From Lycium barbarum (Eukaryota; Streptophyta; Magnoliopsida; Solanales; Solanaceae): DNA of 64,000 nt. The stretch is from the NCBI RefSeq assembly GCF_019175385.1, contig NC_083341.1, forward strand, positions 64,947,800 to 65,011,799, written 5' to 3'. This document shows positions 11,626 to 22,665 of the stretch, piece by piece. Below the pieces are notes generated by a model that was not told the DNA's origin, ran no database searches, and saw only the letters and a program-made list of their open reading frames with translations. The position numbers and the translations under genes are program-made. Every line of letters begins with the position of its first letter. The stretch's first letter is position 1.

Positions 11626-13255
11626 ATGACTCCAAAAGAGCGGTTTTGCCCAAAAGAGGAACTTGAAGGTAAAGAGAACCATTCTTGTGAGCTTGAAGGT
11701 AAGTCGATTAAACTCACTATTTTCGACGCTAATGTTGAGCATGTTGATTGTGTGAGTATGAGTAAGGAATTGTCTTTTGTGGGATTAAAATCTTTTCTGT
11801 CTTGTAGTGATAAGTTGAATGAATCTTGTGGAGATACACTAGTTGCTCTTGGTTGTGATCATGAAACTGAAACTACTTGTGAGTTTGACATGATGAAAAC
11901 TAGTGTTGACACTTGTGATGAGAATCTTAATGCAAAAGACACAACTTTTGTGGTTGAAAGAAGTGAAAACAAGTTGATTGATTTTAATGTCTTGTCTTTA
12001 GAAAACAATCTTGAACCTTGTGTGTGTGTGAGTTGTTCTGGATATGATGGAATTGTTGGCCATAAATCTGATTGTTTGGAATTAGGCACACCACCCATGT
12101 TTGATAAAGAAGAAAGCAATTCATCCTTAAGTCTTTCTAATGTTGAATCTGCGCATGATAATGAGATTAACTTGAATGATGAGTTTGAACATGTGGACTT
12201 CAATGATGATGTGAACTGGGGTGAGACCTTTCTTGTGAAACTATTTTTACTTGGAGATGCTTGTTTGTTTAATGATGAGTTTGAGTTTCTTAATACTCTT
12301 TCTTGTGATGGAATTAACTCCTTGTTGGATAGTTCACTTGATAGAGGACATTGTCATGGAAAGGAAAGTGTGGGAAGTTGCTTAAGTAAAAATCTTCTTT
12401 GCGTAGTCAAAATCATGATCTTGTGCTTAATAGTATTCATGATTGTGAAAGTGAACTTACTGATGTTGAAGTGACCTTAAGTAGCACTTTTCTTTACTAT
12501 TTGTTTGTGTATGATGAGGGTCATGATTGTTTTAGGAGATTTTGTGATGTGGAGGACTTAAGTGTGACTTTGAATATGCTAGACATGTAGGAAGTGATCT
12601 TGAGGAGGATTGGGAAAGTAGTGCAGAATTCTTTAATAGTGAAGAAGAATGTGAGGATAAGTTCTCACTAGGAGCAGAATTTGAGTTGAAATCTCTAGGT
12701 GTGAATAAGCTTGAAGCGAAAAAGGAAAGTAGAATGGTGGATGTTAGTTCTACTGTCTATTACTTTACTTATTGTGATCCTTACATGGATCACTCACTTG
12801 AGATAAGCTATACCAAGTTCCTTAGCTCGAAATGTGGTAGTTATGCATTAAAATTCTTCCTTTTAAGAAGGTTCATTGCTTATTTGACTTTTTTGAGAGT
12901 TCTTGCCAAAGTAAAAGAGGAGAGAAGTATGAGAAATCTGGTCATTACACATGGTTTGATGCCTTTGATGTTTCTAAGATCGATGATGGCACATATTATT
13001 ACCACATGATTCATGCTTCTCTAGAGTACTCTTGTAGTAATTGGATACATCATTGTCACTCTTGTTTGTTGTTACTATTCGAGTTACTAGTTGATATGCT
13101 TGAGACATATGCTAAGCTTGATGTTTTGAACATTTTTATTTTTGACCCAGAAATTGTTCATAAGGTTTATAACTTGTTGGAGTTGATGACTTTGGGATGG
13201 GCTCACATTACTTCGGTATTGGGAGTTGAGTTATTCTACTTGTTTTGTACTTAGC
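11626..13255 (+). pseudogene. F acidic protein of unknown function, frameshifted
   Basis: The first open stretch (11626-12474, about 280 codons) is rich in Asp, Glu, Ser, Cys and Leu and has no domain I recognise. The frame then shifts at least three times (pieces near 12399-12590, 12686-13009 and 13006-13254). The second piece contains STFLYYLFVYDEGHDCF, which lines up with DTFLYYRFAYNGIHV in the C protein, so the two frames are homologous. The codons look protein-like (few stops over 1.6 kb, repeated CE/CD-type acidic motifs), so the ancestor was probably translated. The relation to any known gag or pol domain is unclear. Confidence 0.55.
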
Positions 13256-13563
13256 TTTAGAAAGAATTTAGTGTATTTTAAGGTGAATCAGGTGGAGGGC
13301 CATTGGAAAGATCCTCCTTGGACATCATTGTGGTATGCGACCATGACTTGCAAACTCCAAGAAGACAGTAGGTTTTCTTGGCTCATGCTTCTTCTTGGGC
13401 TTTCCAATTCCATGACGATAATCTCTATTATCTTTGGGTAGTTTTGTAGCACTCTTGTTTTATATCATGATTAGTCACTCATGTTGCTACTTAACTATTA
13501 CCCGATTGAGACTTGGAAGCTACTCATACTCATTCTCGTCCATATTTTGCGGGGATCGAATCT

Positions 13564-13755
13564 GAGGACAAATTTTTTCAAGAGGGGGAGAATGATGTAG
13601 TCCATATAGCCATGATGATGATCCAAGTGTGCCATAATGATGTGGTTGAGGTTGATGCTGCCATCGAGGTTGATATTAATGTTGTAGTTTTGAGGACGAA
13701 ATTCTTCCAAGAAAGGGAGGAATATACAGTCCAAATTACCATGGTGACGACCCAA
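13564..13755 (+). repeat. Duplicated polypurine-tract/LTR-start segment
   Basis: GAGGACAAATTTTTTCAAG plus GAGGGGGAG (from 13564) recurs about 128 bp later as GAGGACGAAATTCTTCCAAG plus AAAGGGAGG (from 13692). Similar flanking text (GTCCA...ATG.TGA.GA.CCAAGTG) follows both copies. The first copy gives the likely LTR start TGATGTAG at 13593. Confidence 0.6.
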
Positions 13756-14417
13756 GTGTTCAAGCTGAGGAGACACAAATTGAAGCTCGAGAGGACATGG
13801 ATTGAAGCCCAAGATCTGCCCCACAGAAAGAACAAGTCTAGCATCCCAAATTAGGACTTCTAGAAGCTCTAGTGTGAACATAACGGGCTGGTCTAATGTG
13901 AAAGAAATTCGGACTTCGAGAAGCTCTAGTGTGAACATGAGGGGCTAGTCTAATGTGAACGAAGGAAGCTTCCCTTATTGTGTTTTCTAGGCTTATTAAA
14001 GACTATTTTGACTTTCATAATATGTACTGGCTTTCTAGGCTTCTAGGAGTATGCATTTTGTAGTCTTCTACGCACCTAGAAGACTACGCTTCCATTTATT
14101 TCTTTAACTAGTATATTTTAAGAACCTTATTTAAAGGTGCTTGTAATTCATTGGAAAGATACCAATCTTTGAATAGTGAATATTATTGAAACCCTTTAGT
14201 CTTGAATGACTAGCGTTAATTTGGTGGAGTCCAAATTGAACAACCCCCGTTTGATCTAACAGTTTTCAAGAGATGGCCATTCTCTTGAAGATTGATCGAA
14301 TAGGATAGGTGCCTTTTGATCCTTTTAGGAGGTGGCTAAGGTAAGTTTCCCTTTGTTGTTGCCCAATTGTTATTCAAATTGTGTCTTCTTTCTATCTTTG
14401 TTATTTTACTCGCATCA
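13593..14417 (+). repeat. 3' LTR of element F (right end inferred)
   Basis: It starts TGATGTAGTCC after the purine tract AGAGGGGGAGAA; C's LTR also starts TGAT. If it ends at CGCATCA it is 825 bp, close to C's 815 bp. It includes a 57-bp tandem duplication (13854-13960) and a strong donor-like AAG/GTAAGTTT near 14336-14346. Confidence 0.5.
13854..13960. repeat. 57-bp tandem duplication in the F LTR
   Basis: Two copies, starting at 13854 and 13911, share GAAGCTCTAGTGTGAACAT and a following GGGCT.GTCTAATGTGAA. They differ at a few bases. Confidence 0.8.
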
Positions 14418-16077
14418 CTCTGTGTTTTCCCTATTTTTGGCAAAGTGACGCGGAGAGTGGTGAGAGAAGAGCGTGGCGGCGCTAGGGTTGGCAAAACCCT
14501 AGCCGCGCTTTGGTTGAAAATCCTTTTTAAGGGTTGTTTGGTCTGTGGTGTTGTAAATATATTCATGTGTAGGTGGGTTGGGTCAGTCCATAGTGGACCG
14601 GACCTGGCATAAATTAAAGGGAAAGAAACCGGCCCAGTTTTTTTATGTATATACACATATATATGATGTGTATATTTTGATGTATACACGTGTATATATG
14701 TTGTATATACACAGTATTTGGAGCAAAATTTAAAATACCATGATTGCAAAAAATAAAGGGGCTTTTAACTAGTTCAAGTTTTAATCAAAGCTAAGTTAAA
14801 TTCCACAAAAGAGGATGATTTCTCTAATTCGGACGCTTAATCACCAAAATTAAAATACACTTATTTTTTTTACTTAATTAATTCAATTCCCTTGACTTTG
14901 ACGGGGTGGGACACTTAATGATGACTAATTGCAAGTACTTAAAATAAATTACTTCATAATTAACCATTTCTTTGAGAAAAAATAGATAAATTCTCTTGTA
15001 TTTTCTTGAAAATATGCTAAAAATGTAACAATGACATGAGGTTGTTCTTTTACCGGTATTGACGAAATGTAATGGCGAAATGACACCGGGATAATTTTGT
15101 AAAATTTATTTGACTTGTAAAATGCATACTCTACTCCGTCTGTAATCCAGGGACTCCAAATAATTAAATAAATTATCTAAGATCAAAAATTAGGTGTCAA
15201 TAGCTAGCGAAGAGTTTTGATTGAGGAGTTATTCAAGGCTGTGTGATACGGAATGACAGATACATGGACTTCACGGGTCCCCCAGTAGTCATGACTGTCG
15301 AATGGTGGACATTGTCCCCTCCCCGCCCCCCCCCCCCTCGGAGCATGTGTGTACCATTGCATAGATGGATGAGTCATTCTATGTTGTGTGATACGGAATG
15401 ACAATACATGGACTTAGCGGTCCCCCATGGGTCATGACTGTCGGATGGTGGACATCATCCCCCAGAGCATGTGTGTATCGTTGTATATCATTGCATTGCA
15501 TTTTATTTGGACTTGATGATACTAATCTTCGATGATATTTGATCTATTGGGTGTTATTATTGTTATGTTTGGACTTGTGTAATATTTGAGACAACGCTTT
15601 GTAATTGATTGTACTACATGGACTTGTTGACATATATTTGTCTGTGCGCAAGATTAACTTGTTGACGTATATCTGTCTGTGAGAATGATTATCTTTCCGT
15701 TTCCTTGTTTGTATGCTTAATCTAATTGTTGTTGGCTGATGATGCTTGCTCCATACCGTGTTTTGTACTGATGCTACCTTGATATAGTCTTTTATGAGTG
15801 TAGAGTACGCCGTTGGAGAGACTTCCACACCTCGCGACTGATCCCGAGGCAACGTTCCTAGAGTTCTTAGGGTGAGCTACTAATGATCCATGCAGCCCCA
15901 GACTCTATTTTCTTTATTGTACCATTTCTATTTCGAGACCATATGTATTTCAGATGATCTATTGACTATTCAGACTTGTAGTAGTAGTTAGTAGCTCTTG
16001 TACTAACCAGACCAAATTTTGGGATTTGTTTATTTTCCACACTGAGTATTTATATATTATGTCAGTCTTATCGTATT
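14418..16077. other. Degenerate repeat DNA, no gene recognised
   Basis: No convincing coding frame. The stretch holds a strong hairpin, GCTAGGGTT (14481-14489) with AACCCTAGC (14495-14503); alternating TATA/CACA tracts at about 14640-14715; a C-rich run near 15325; and tandem repeats at 15237-15490 and about 15618-15690. Such texture is typical of old LTR remnants. It ends at GTATT (16073-16077), the likely target-site base set for element B. Confidence 0.5.
15237..15490. repeat. Two tandem copies of a ~140-bp unit
   Basis: GTGTGATACGGAATGACA, ACATGGACTT, GTCATGACTGTCG, ATGGTGGACAT and GCATGTGTGTA occur in the same order twice, starting near 15240 and near 15384. The second copy lacks the poly-C run of the first. 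Confidence 0.85.
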
Positions 16078-16624
16078 TGTCACGACCCGACTAGGAGGCC
16101 ATAACGGGTACCCGGAGCTGACTACCGAGCACCACTCATTATGCTAATTATCATACCCAACCTGAACACACATTATCTCCAAGGAAATACATTTATATAC
16201 ATAAGCCCTTGCGGCGTCAAAAATGATATACAAAATATACACTGACGTATTCATGAGACCTCTACTACCCACGCATACGTATCTACGAGCCTCTACTAGA
16301 GTACTGAGACATAAGGACGGGATAGGACCCCGTCGTGCCCAAATATGTACACAAAAGAATGTATCAATAAATGTGCCCCTGTGAATCCGCTTAGTAGCTC
16401 CTAAGAATCTGCACCGTCTCCCTGTCTACCTGTGGGCATGAACACAGCGTCCATAAAAGAAAGGACGTCAGTACGAACAATGTACTGAGATGTAAGGCAT
16501 ATATGATAACACGATAAGGAAATATAGAAACATAAGAAGAAAGTATCAATATAACTGCTTGCCTCTTGAGGTGGAATCATGCAGGCTCACTTTTTACCTT
16601 TTAGAACATATCACACATAAATAC
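16078..16624 (-). repeat. B 3' LTR, end segment
   Basis: Starts TGTCACGACCC on the plus strand, i.e. the 3' end of a minus-strand LTR. It matches 59601 onwards (B's 5' LTR) and includes the LTR hairpin pair at about 16427-16473. Element A interrupts it after AATAC. Confidence 0.85.
16620..16624. repeat. Target-site duplication of A, left (AATAC)
   Basis: AATAC immediately before A's LTR and again at 27982-27986. The unoccupied sister site in B's other LTR, near 60168, reads ACATAAATACATACACTG without an insert. Confidence 0.95.
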
Positions 16625-17978
16625 TGTTATATCCCGTATTTTCACATGTTGGAAAATTTGAAAAAAATCTTGACTTGTATGAAATAAAGTCATAATTGGT
16701 TAAATCTAGCACATGAGTTGTTTGTGAAAGAATATTAATGTGAAAGTGTTGGGGAAGGCTAAGGGCAAAAATTGGAATTTCGGAAAGTAGTTTCGGGAAT
16801 TACAAAAAAATTGATTCACAAGTCTTTGGGCTTGAAAAATGAGAAACAAATGAGGCCCATTATTTTGAATGGTGGCCGGCCAAGTATGGCCCAAACCCAT
16901 GGCCCCAAATTAATTATCCATGTGTTAAAATTATATGAGTCATACCCCTTTAGAAAGTTCAAGAAATTAGAATGAACAAAGCAAAGCAAGAACAAGAAAA
17001 AAACTAAGAGACCATTCGGGTTTGCCATGGAAATTTGACCCCCAAAAATCTTACTCCAAAAATTATTCTCTTGTTGGATTTTCACTAATTCAAAGTCCCT
17101 TTGCAACTTGGTGTAGTTGGTTTGGAAGGAAGAAGTCTTGTTTCTTCAAGTTGACCCTATATTCAAGTGAAGAAGATTGAGTAAAAAGGTAAGAATTTAT
17201 CCCTTATTATTGTGTTATGAAGTACTGTTTGTGTTGTAGTATGTAGAAATGAGTTGATTGTATGGAAAAATGGAAGTTTGCAAAGTGGGTATGGAATATA
17301 GAATGTGGCCGTGTGTGTGTGTTAATGTGTAAGTGAAATGAGTTGAAATTTATGTTGTATTCTAGTTGTGTGTATGATGGAATTCATAGTGAGAATGAGA
17401 GTTGAATAAATTTGGTTTAAAATGAAATATAGGGGTTTGGCCGTGTGGTATGGTGTTGGTAGGATGCTAATGAATTAATTTTGTTTAATGTGTTAGTTGT
17501 GTTATTGTGATGGTTGCAATGTAAATGAAGATAAAATGATATAAGTTTGTATTGAAATGGAATGTAGAAGCTTATGTCGTTTTAGTACGATCTTACGACA
17601 TTGCGAAAATGAAGTTGTTAGGTTGCAAGTCATGATGATTATTGATGAATTTGGAAGATGAAAACATGTCATGAATATGTATGCCAAAGATTAGAAGCTT
17701 TGGATGAAATATGACTTTGGCGGAAAGTTGTATATTATGTATATCGGGTGTATAATTTAAGGAAGCGATATGAAATGCTTCTAAACTATATTGTGGTGAA
17801 CTAGACTGATAATGAATGTGAAATCATTGAGATTAGTTTGAAAGTTAAGGTTAAAGTGAAGGTTATGACATTATGTTGAAAAGATGGCTAAATAAGTTAC
17901 ATTGCGTTTATAGTGATTGTTGTTGTTGTTGATGTTTGTTGTTGATGGTTTTGAACCGAGTTGAATTCTCGGGGGTGC

Positions 17979-18015
17979 TATATGTATAGGGGAAGTGCTG
18001 CCGAAATTTCGGTAG
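17979..18015 (+). promoter_or_regulatory. Putative core promoter and palindrome in the A LTR
   Basis: TATATGTATA is followed by GGGGAAGTG and the near-perfect palindrome CTGCCGAAATTTCGGTAG. The same order (TATA-like, AGGGGAAATGCTGCC, palindrome) occurs in the LTRs of E and, more degenerate, of D and I. A start site some 25-35 bp after the TATA motif would lie at or just beyond the palindrome. This is inference. Confidence 0.5.
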
Positions 18016-18131
18016 ACAAGTATGAGTTGAATTGAATTCGTAGCATCTATAGCTTACAATTGGTAAATGTGACCATTTGCAGATTTTCGACGAAACGGAG
18101 AGTGAGCTTGGATAGGCTGAAAAAGCTCAAG

Positions 18132-18170
18132 AGGTATGTAAAGCTACCCCGATCCTTCTTTTGGCATGCC
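18132..18170 (+). promoter_or_regulatory. Splice-donor-like box in the A 5' LTR
   Basis: AG/GTATGTAAAG with a T-rich stretch and TTTTGGCATGCC. The intron would start at 18134. It lies about 120 bp downstream of the palindrome and is repeated at 26416 in the 3' LTR. A matching acceptor-like site is at 19889-19898. Confidence 0.55.
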
Positions 18171-19697
18171 TAAGTGTAGTAGAATCGGATTCGGGCCTTG
18201 GAAGACTTTCTGCCACTCGGAATCCGCAATTGAAAATCTCGCTTTTTTCCTTCAGTAAGATTGAGCCCATTTGGTGTGCTTTCCTTGAAATTATGCAAAC
18301 TTTCTCTAAATTACTTGGAAAGCTATAGAATGTCCGTAGAACCTTTTAAGGTGACCCCATAAGCTTAAAAGGGCATAATTTGAGCCCGCCGCCTTGTTTG
18401 TCCCGAGGTGGGCCCGCTATCCCCGGTTTTGCCCTTAATGTACTTAAGTCTTCTTTTTGAACAGTTCTTAAAAGAAACGTTTTGACTACTATTCTAATTA
18501 CCTAACAAACATTGTTTTAAATATTCCATTGAGTCCGATAAATTGTTTTGACACTCGGAACGATTTTAGAAAGGTTATACTTCTGTAATTCATTATGATA
18601 TCCGAAACTCGTTATTATGTTCCCGTTCGACTTCATTGGACCGGTTTGTCTTTGATATGCCTCATCGAGTCTATTAAAACATTTATGATATTTTAATTGC
18701 ATTAGTCTCTCATTACTCCATTCGTGGATGCCCCAATGTTTCCCACACTGAGCCCGGGCCAGGATAAGTTGTCAAGCGTGATCCTCTGCATTGTTCGTTG
18801 TGCCTCGATGTGAGGGGGCAGGTATACGCGTACATGGGTCTGTGGAGTATGATGTGCCATGTCCGCTTGTTCTGATATGATTTGCTATGGCCATTTGATA
18901 TGACATATTATGTTCGGGGTTATGCCCCTATTATGATTCTTCTGTGTTGTGGCACCAGCGTCGGGAGGGTGGCCACGCTCTGTCTGCCGAGTCCCTTGGC
19001 AGGGGCCGGATTTGATATGACATATGTTTCTGTATACAGTCTGCATGTTTTGAAAATATGTATTTGATACTTTGGATTTTCTGCTCGCTTTCTGTACGTT
19101 CTGTACCAGTTATGATTCTGTTTCTGTAATTCATACTTTACATATTCAGTACATATTTCGTACTGACCCCCTTTCTTCGGGGGCTGCGTTTTCATGCCGC
19201 GCAGGTACCAACGACAGGTTTGCGGATCCGTCCGTCTAGGATATCTTTTCTGCCATTTGGAGCGCTCTTTTATTCAGAGCCATCTTTTGGTACAGTATGC
19301 CACTTCTATATATGTATATTCTCGTTCATGGGTACGGCGGGGCCCTGTCCCGTCATATGATTCTGTCGGTCTGTTTAGAGATCTGTGGACATGTTTGTGG
19401 GTTGGGGTCTTTCCGTACAGTTGTGTGCCTATGTTGTGTTTGGGCGATCCCATTCGCCGCGGCGGCCGGTCCACATATATTTAAATGTTGCTTTGTTGGC
19501 CCTGTGTGACCTTTGTTGGTATTTTCTGCGTGCAGGGTATATGGGATAGTTCGTAAAACAAAGGAAACTCTGCCAAAAATTTTTCTGGAAATTATCTAAA
19601 TTTGAAATAAAGCCTTGTCGGCTTCTGCCATATACTAGAATGCGTTTGAGTGCCCAGATCGGGCACTAGTCACGGCCTACGGGGTTGGGTCGTGACA

Positions 19698-19900
19698 AAA
19701 GTGGTATCAGAGCGGTTCGTCCTCGGAATGTCTACAAACCGTGTCTAGTAGAGTCTTGTTTATCGGTGTGTTGTGCACCACACCTATAAACAGGAGGCTA
19801 CAGGGCATTTAGGATACTACCTTTCTTTCTGTCTTAGATCGTGCGATAGAGCTGTGTTATCAGGATGACTCCTCCCTAACGAATTGTTACATTTGCAGTT
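19698..19900 (+). promoter_or_regulatory. A leader: primer site, loop hairpin, splice-acceptor-like site
   Basis: TGGTATCAGAGC (19702-19713) is the usual initiator Met-tRNA primer site, four bases after the LTR. GGTGTG (19765-19770) and CACACC (19779-19784) form a perfect stem around the loop TTGTGCAC, which contains the self-complementary GTGCAC. TTACATTTGCAG/TT ends the leader, with AG at 19897-19898 two bases before the gag ATG. Confidence 0.8.
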
Positions 19901-20931
19901 ATGCCTCCAAAAAGGGCGACAGCGCCCAAAAGGCCAAGGCAGCAGCTGTGGGAGAGACTAGTCGGGCCCAGAGGGTTACCAGGGCCCATGCCCATATTGC
20001 TCCTGATATTTTTCCCCCGGCAGAGGGCTCTTCCACACCGCCACACGTAGAGGAGATTGGAGCAGCAGCGGCTGCAGGTCGACGGGCGGCTCCACCGCCA
20101 GCTCCCGCAGTTCCAGTACCTGAGCCCCCAGCTCCACGGCCAGGCACTGAGGATCAGACTATGAGAGAGGCAGTCCAGCTATTGACTAGACTTGTGGTAG
20201 GACAGGTTCAGGGGCACGGACTGGGAGGTGACTGGGCTTACAGGCGTGACAGTTCGAGAGCCCGGGAGTTTTTGACTTGTGGCCCTCCAGAGTTCTTCGG
20301 GACAAAGCCCGAGGAGGATCCTGAGGAGTTTATCAGGAAGATGCGGCGCACCTTACGTTTGATTAATGCTTCCGAGAAAGAGTCAGTCACGTTGGCTTCG
20401 TACCGGTTGTATGATGTAGCGGCTAATTGGTACGAGTCATGGGAGTTATCCAGAGGTGACGGTGCTCCCCCAGCAGTTTGGGATGATTTTTCTCAGGCTT
20501 TTCTTAGCCATTTTCTGCCTCCGGAGTTACGGCGGGCCAAGGCTGACAGATTCTTATTGCTGAGACAGAGGGGCTGCAGTGTTCGAGAGTACAGTATGGA
20601 GTTCGACTCATTGGCCCGATATGCACCTGTTGTGGTAGCTACTATGGCTGACAGGATGCACAGGTATATTATGGGGTTGGACCGGTATTTTGTCGACAGT
20701 TGTTTGGTATTGGCCGCTCAGCCCGATATGGATATTGCCCGTATTCAGGCGCACGCCCAGGGCTTGGAGGACCGGCACAGGGGTTATCAGCCCGATAGGA
20801 GTCAGGATCGGAGACAGCCCAAGAGGGCCAGATCATCTGGGTATTCGGGAGATTTTCGGGGCAGACAGCCTCAGCAGCCGCAACAGCCTAGCAGACATCT
20901 ATCCCAGCCGGCACAGAGCACACCTCCATAG
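19901..20931 (+). CDS. gag: A gag: capsid protein, frameshifted and cut by a stop
   Basis: Gag builds the cytoplasmic virus-like particle. The first ATG (19901) opens with MPPKRATA, like the B gag, but the long frame lies in another phase, so a one-base change near 19925 separates the first eight codons from the rest (open from about 19948). Residues after that are Ala/Pro-rich and low in complexity up to about 20155. The retrotransposon capsid domain follows, with CGPPEFFGTKPEEDPEEF, YRLYDVAANWYESW, FLPPELRRAKADRF and YSMEFDSLARYAP. A Gln/Arg-rich tail ends at TAG (20929-20931); a C-to-T change in a Gln codon is the simplest cause. The same frame continues directly into the zinc knuckles. 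Confidence 0.9.
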
Positions 20932-22611
20932 CCTACAGGTCGCAGATTTGATAGCCCAGGTTATTCAGGAGCAGGTCAGAGCTCCAGGGCTTCAGGTTCG
21001 CGGACAGATAGGGGGTCTGGTCAGACGAGGCCACCTAGGCCTCAGTGTTCTTATTGTGGCAGATACCATCCTGGGGAGTGCTACAGAGCCACCGGTGCAT
21101 GCTTTTCTTGCGGCCATCAGGGACATTCTGTGAGAGACTGCCCGTATAAGGGCGGTTCGGGTGGTGCAGCGCAGCCTACCGGATCAGCCGCCGGGTCATC
21201 ATCTTCGTCAGTGGCTATGCGCCCTACAGGGCCGGGTACATCAGCACTGGCGGGTCGCGGCAGAGGCCGTGGTGGAGCTTCGGGTACTAGCGGTCCTTCG
21301 AACCGCATTTATGCTTTGGCCAGCCGCCAGGATCAGGAGGCATCGCCTAATGTCGTTACAGGTACATTATTGGTTTTCTCTCGGTCTGTGTATGCATTAA
21401 TTGATCCAGGTTCGACTTTGTCATATATTTCGCCTCTTGTTGCTGGAAAAATTGGTATAACGTCTGAACCTATAGAGCCATTTGAGGTAGCCACACCAAT
21501 TGGGGACTTTATTGTAGCAAAACAGGTATATAAAGACTGTTCTGTAATTGTATGTGGTCGAGTCACTAAGGCAGATCTGGTGGAGTTAGATATGATCGAG
21601 TTCGATGTTATTATGGGTACGGACTGGCTAGCTTCCTGTTATGCTAATGTTGACTGCCAAAATAAGGTAGTTCGCTTCCAGTTTCCTGGGGAGCCAGTTA
21701 TAGAATGGGCAGGTAATACTGCATCGCCGAAAGGTAAGTTTATTTCATACCTTAAGGAGAAGAAAATGATCAGAAAAGGTTATATTTATCATCTGGTTCG
21801 GGTACAAGACTTGACAGCAGAAACGCCGACTCTTCAGTCAGTTCGCGTGGTTAATGAATTTCCAGATGTATTCCCAGATGAGCTTCCAGGCCTTCCTCCA
21901 GAGCGGGAGATAGATTTTACTATTGATTTGCTTGCAGATACTCAGCCGATATCTATTCCCCCGTACAGAATGGCACCGGCAGAATTGAAAGAACTGAAAG
22001 AGCAGTTGAAGGATCTGTTAGAAAAAGGCTTCATCAGGCCCAGTACTTCACCTTGGGGAGCCCCGGTATTATTTGTGCGTAAGAAAGACGGGTCGCTGCG
22101 TATGTGTATTGATTATCGGCAGCTGAATAAGGTAACTATAAAGAATAAATACCCCCTCCCCAGAATTAACAATTTGTTTGATCAGTTGCAGGGCGCCAAA
22201 TATTTTTCGAAGATAGATCTTCGGTCTGGCTATCATCAGGTACGGGTACGAGAGGCCGATATTCCTAAGACAGCATTCCGGACCAGATATGGACATTATG
22301 AATTCAGAGTTATGTTATTTGGGCTAACTAATGCTCCTGCGGTATTCATGGATCTAATGAACCGGGTATTCAGGCCGTTCTTAGACATGTTCGTAATTGT
22401 ATTTATCGATGATATTCTGGTTTATTCTCGGTCCGAGGCAGAGCACGCAGATCATCTGAGAGCGGTACTTGGGGTACTTCGGCATCAGAAATTATATGCA
22501 AAATTTTCTAAATGTGAATTCTGGCTGGCTTCAGTGGCATTCCTGGGGCATATTATTGCAACTGATGGTGTCCGGGTGGATACACAGAAGATTGAGGCCG
22601 TGAAGAATTAG
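20932..22611 (+). CDS. pol: A zinc knuckles, protease and reverse transcriptase
   Basis: Same frame as gag, after the TAG. The nucleocapsid part has two knuckles near 21046-21141, [12 protein letters not shown] and the canonical [15 protein letters not shown] Gly/Arg-rich linker follows. The protease active site is DPG (21403-21411) within [13 protein letters not shown], a form also implied by the B and G relatives, and the domain carries the typical [16 protein letters not shown] begins with the [19 protein letters not shown] region (about 21857), includes [15 protein letters not shown] and DLRSGYHQ, and keeps the catalytic FIDD (22402-22413). The frame ends at TAG (22609-22611), where relatives have Trp (VKN.PRP). 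RT would copy element RNA into DNA if the stops were read through. Confidence 0.93.
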   Translation, partial: PTGRRFDSPGYSGAGQSSRASGSRTDRGSGQTRPPRPQCSYCGRYHPGECYRATGACFSCGHQGHSVRDCPYKGGSGGAAQPTGSAAGSSSSSVAMRPTGPGTSALAGRGRGRGGASGTSGPSNRIYALASRQDQEASPNVVTGTLLVFSRSVYALIDPGSTLSYISPLVAGKIGITSEPIEPFEVATPIGDFIVAKQVYKDCSVIVCGRVTKADLVELDMIEFDVIMGTDWLASCYANVDCQNKVVRFQFPGEPVIEWAGNTASPKGKFISYLKEKKMIRKGYIYHLVRVQDLTAETPTLQSVRVVNEFPDVFPDELPGLPPEREIDFTIDLLADTQPISIPPYRMAPAELKELKEQLKDLLEKGFIRPSTSPWGAPVLFVRKKDGSLRMCIDYRQLNKVTIKNKYPLPRINNLFDQLQGAKYFSKIDLRSGYHQVRVREADIPKTAFRTRYGHYEFRVMLFGLTNAPAVFMDLMNRVFRPFLDMFVIVFIDDILVYSRSEAEHADHLRAVLGVLRHQKLYAKFSKCEFWLASVAFLGHIIATDGVRVDTQKIEAVKN

Positions 22612-22665
22612 CCCAGACCCACGACGCCCACAGAGGTACGTAGTTTCCTGGGGTTAGCAGGCTAA

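Larger units (their letters stand above)
11623..14417 (+). mobile_element. Element F: 5'-truncated non-autonomous LTR element, C-like
   Basis: F consists of a broken acidic reading frame, a polypurine tract and a short LTR. It resembles the better preserved element C in LTR length (about 0.8 kb), in the conserved stretch around TFLYY, and in the end of the frame, where the polypurine tract is read as FQEGEND. No RT, RNase H or integrase is present. Its 5' half is missing: F starts exactly where G's LTR ends. The right boundary (CGCATCA at 14417) is inferred from the TG...CA rule and the length of C's LTR. Confidence 0.6.
16625..19697 (+). repeat. 5' LTR of element A
   Basis: TGTTATATCCCG at the start and GGTCGTGACA at the end, 3073 bp. 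In order it holds a TATA-like TATATGTATA (17979-17988), the palindrome CTGCCGAAATTTCGGTAG (17998-18015), the splice-donor-like box (18132-18170), one CCGAGTCCC/GGGGCCGG unit near 18990, a hairpin pair (19161-19206), and AATAAA (19606-19611) before GCCTTGTCGGC. The main length difference from the 3' LTR is a short GTT-rich indel near 17940. Confidence 0.97.

Noticed and set aside
13498..13938. 146-codon minus frame with MFTLELLEV twice
   Set aside because: The repeat is the 57-bp tandem duplication of the F LTR; opposite strand to the element.
14367..14612. 81-codon frame with a hydrophobic start
   Set aside because: It overlaps the inferred LTR end of F and a strong inverted repeat; no domain or homologous frame is visible.
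19606..19611. AATAAA as the proven polyadenylation signal of A
   Set aside because: Plausible, but plant signals are loose and the motif is common; kept only as a note in the LTR entry.
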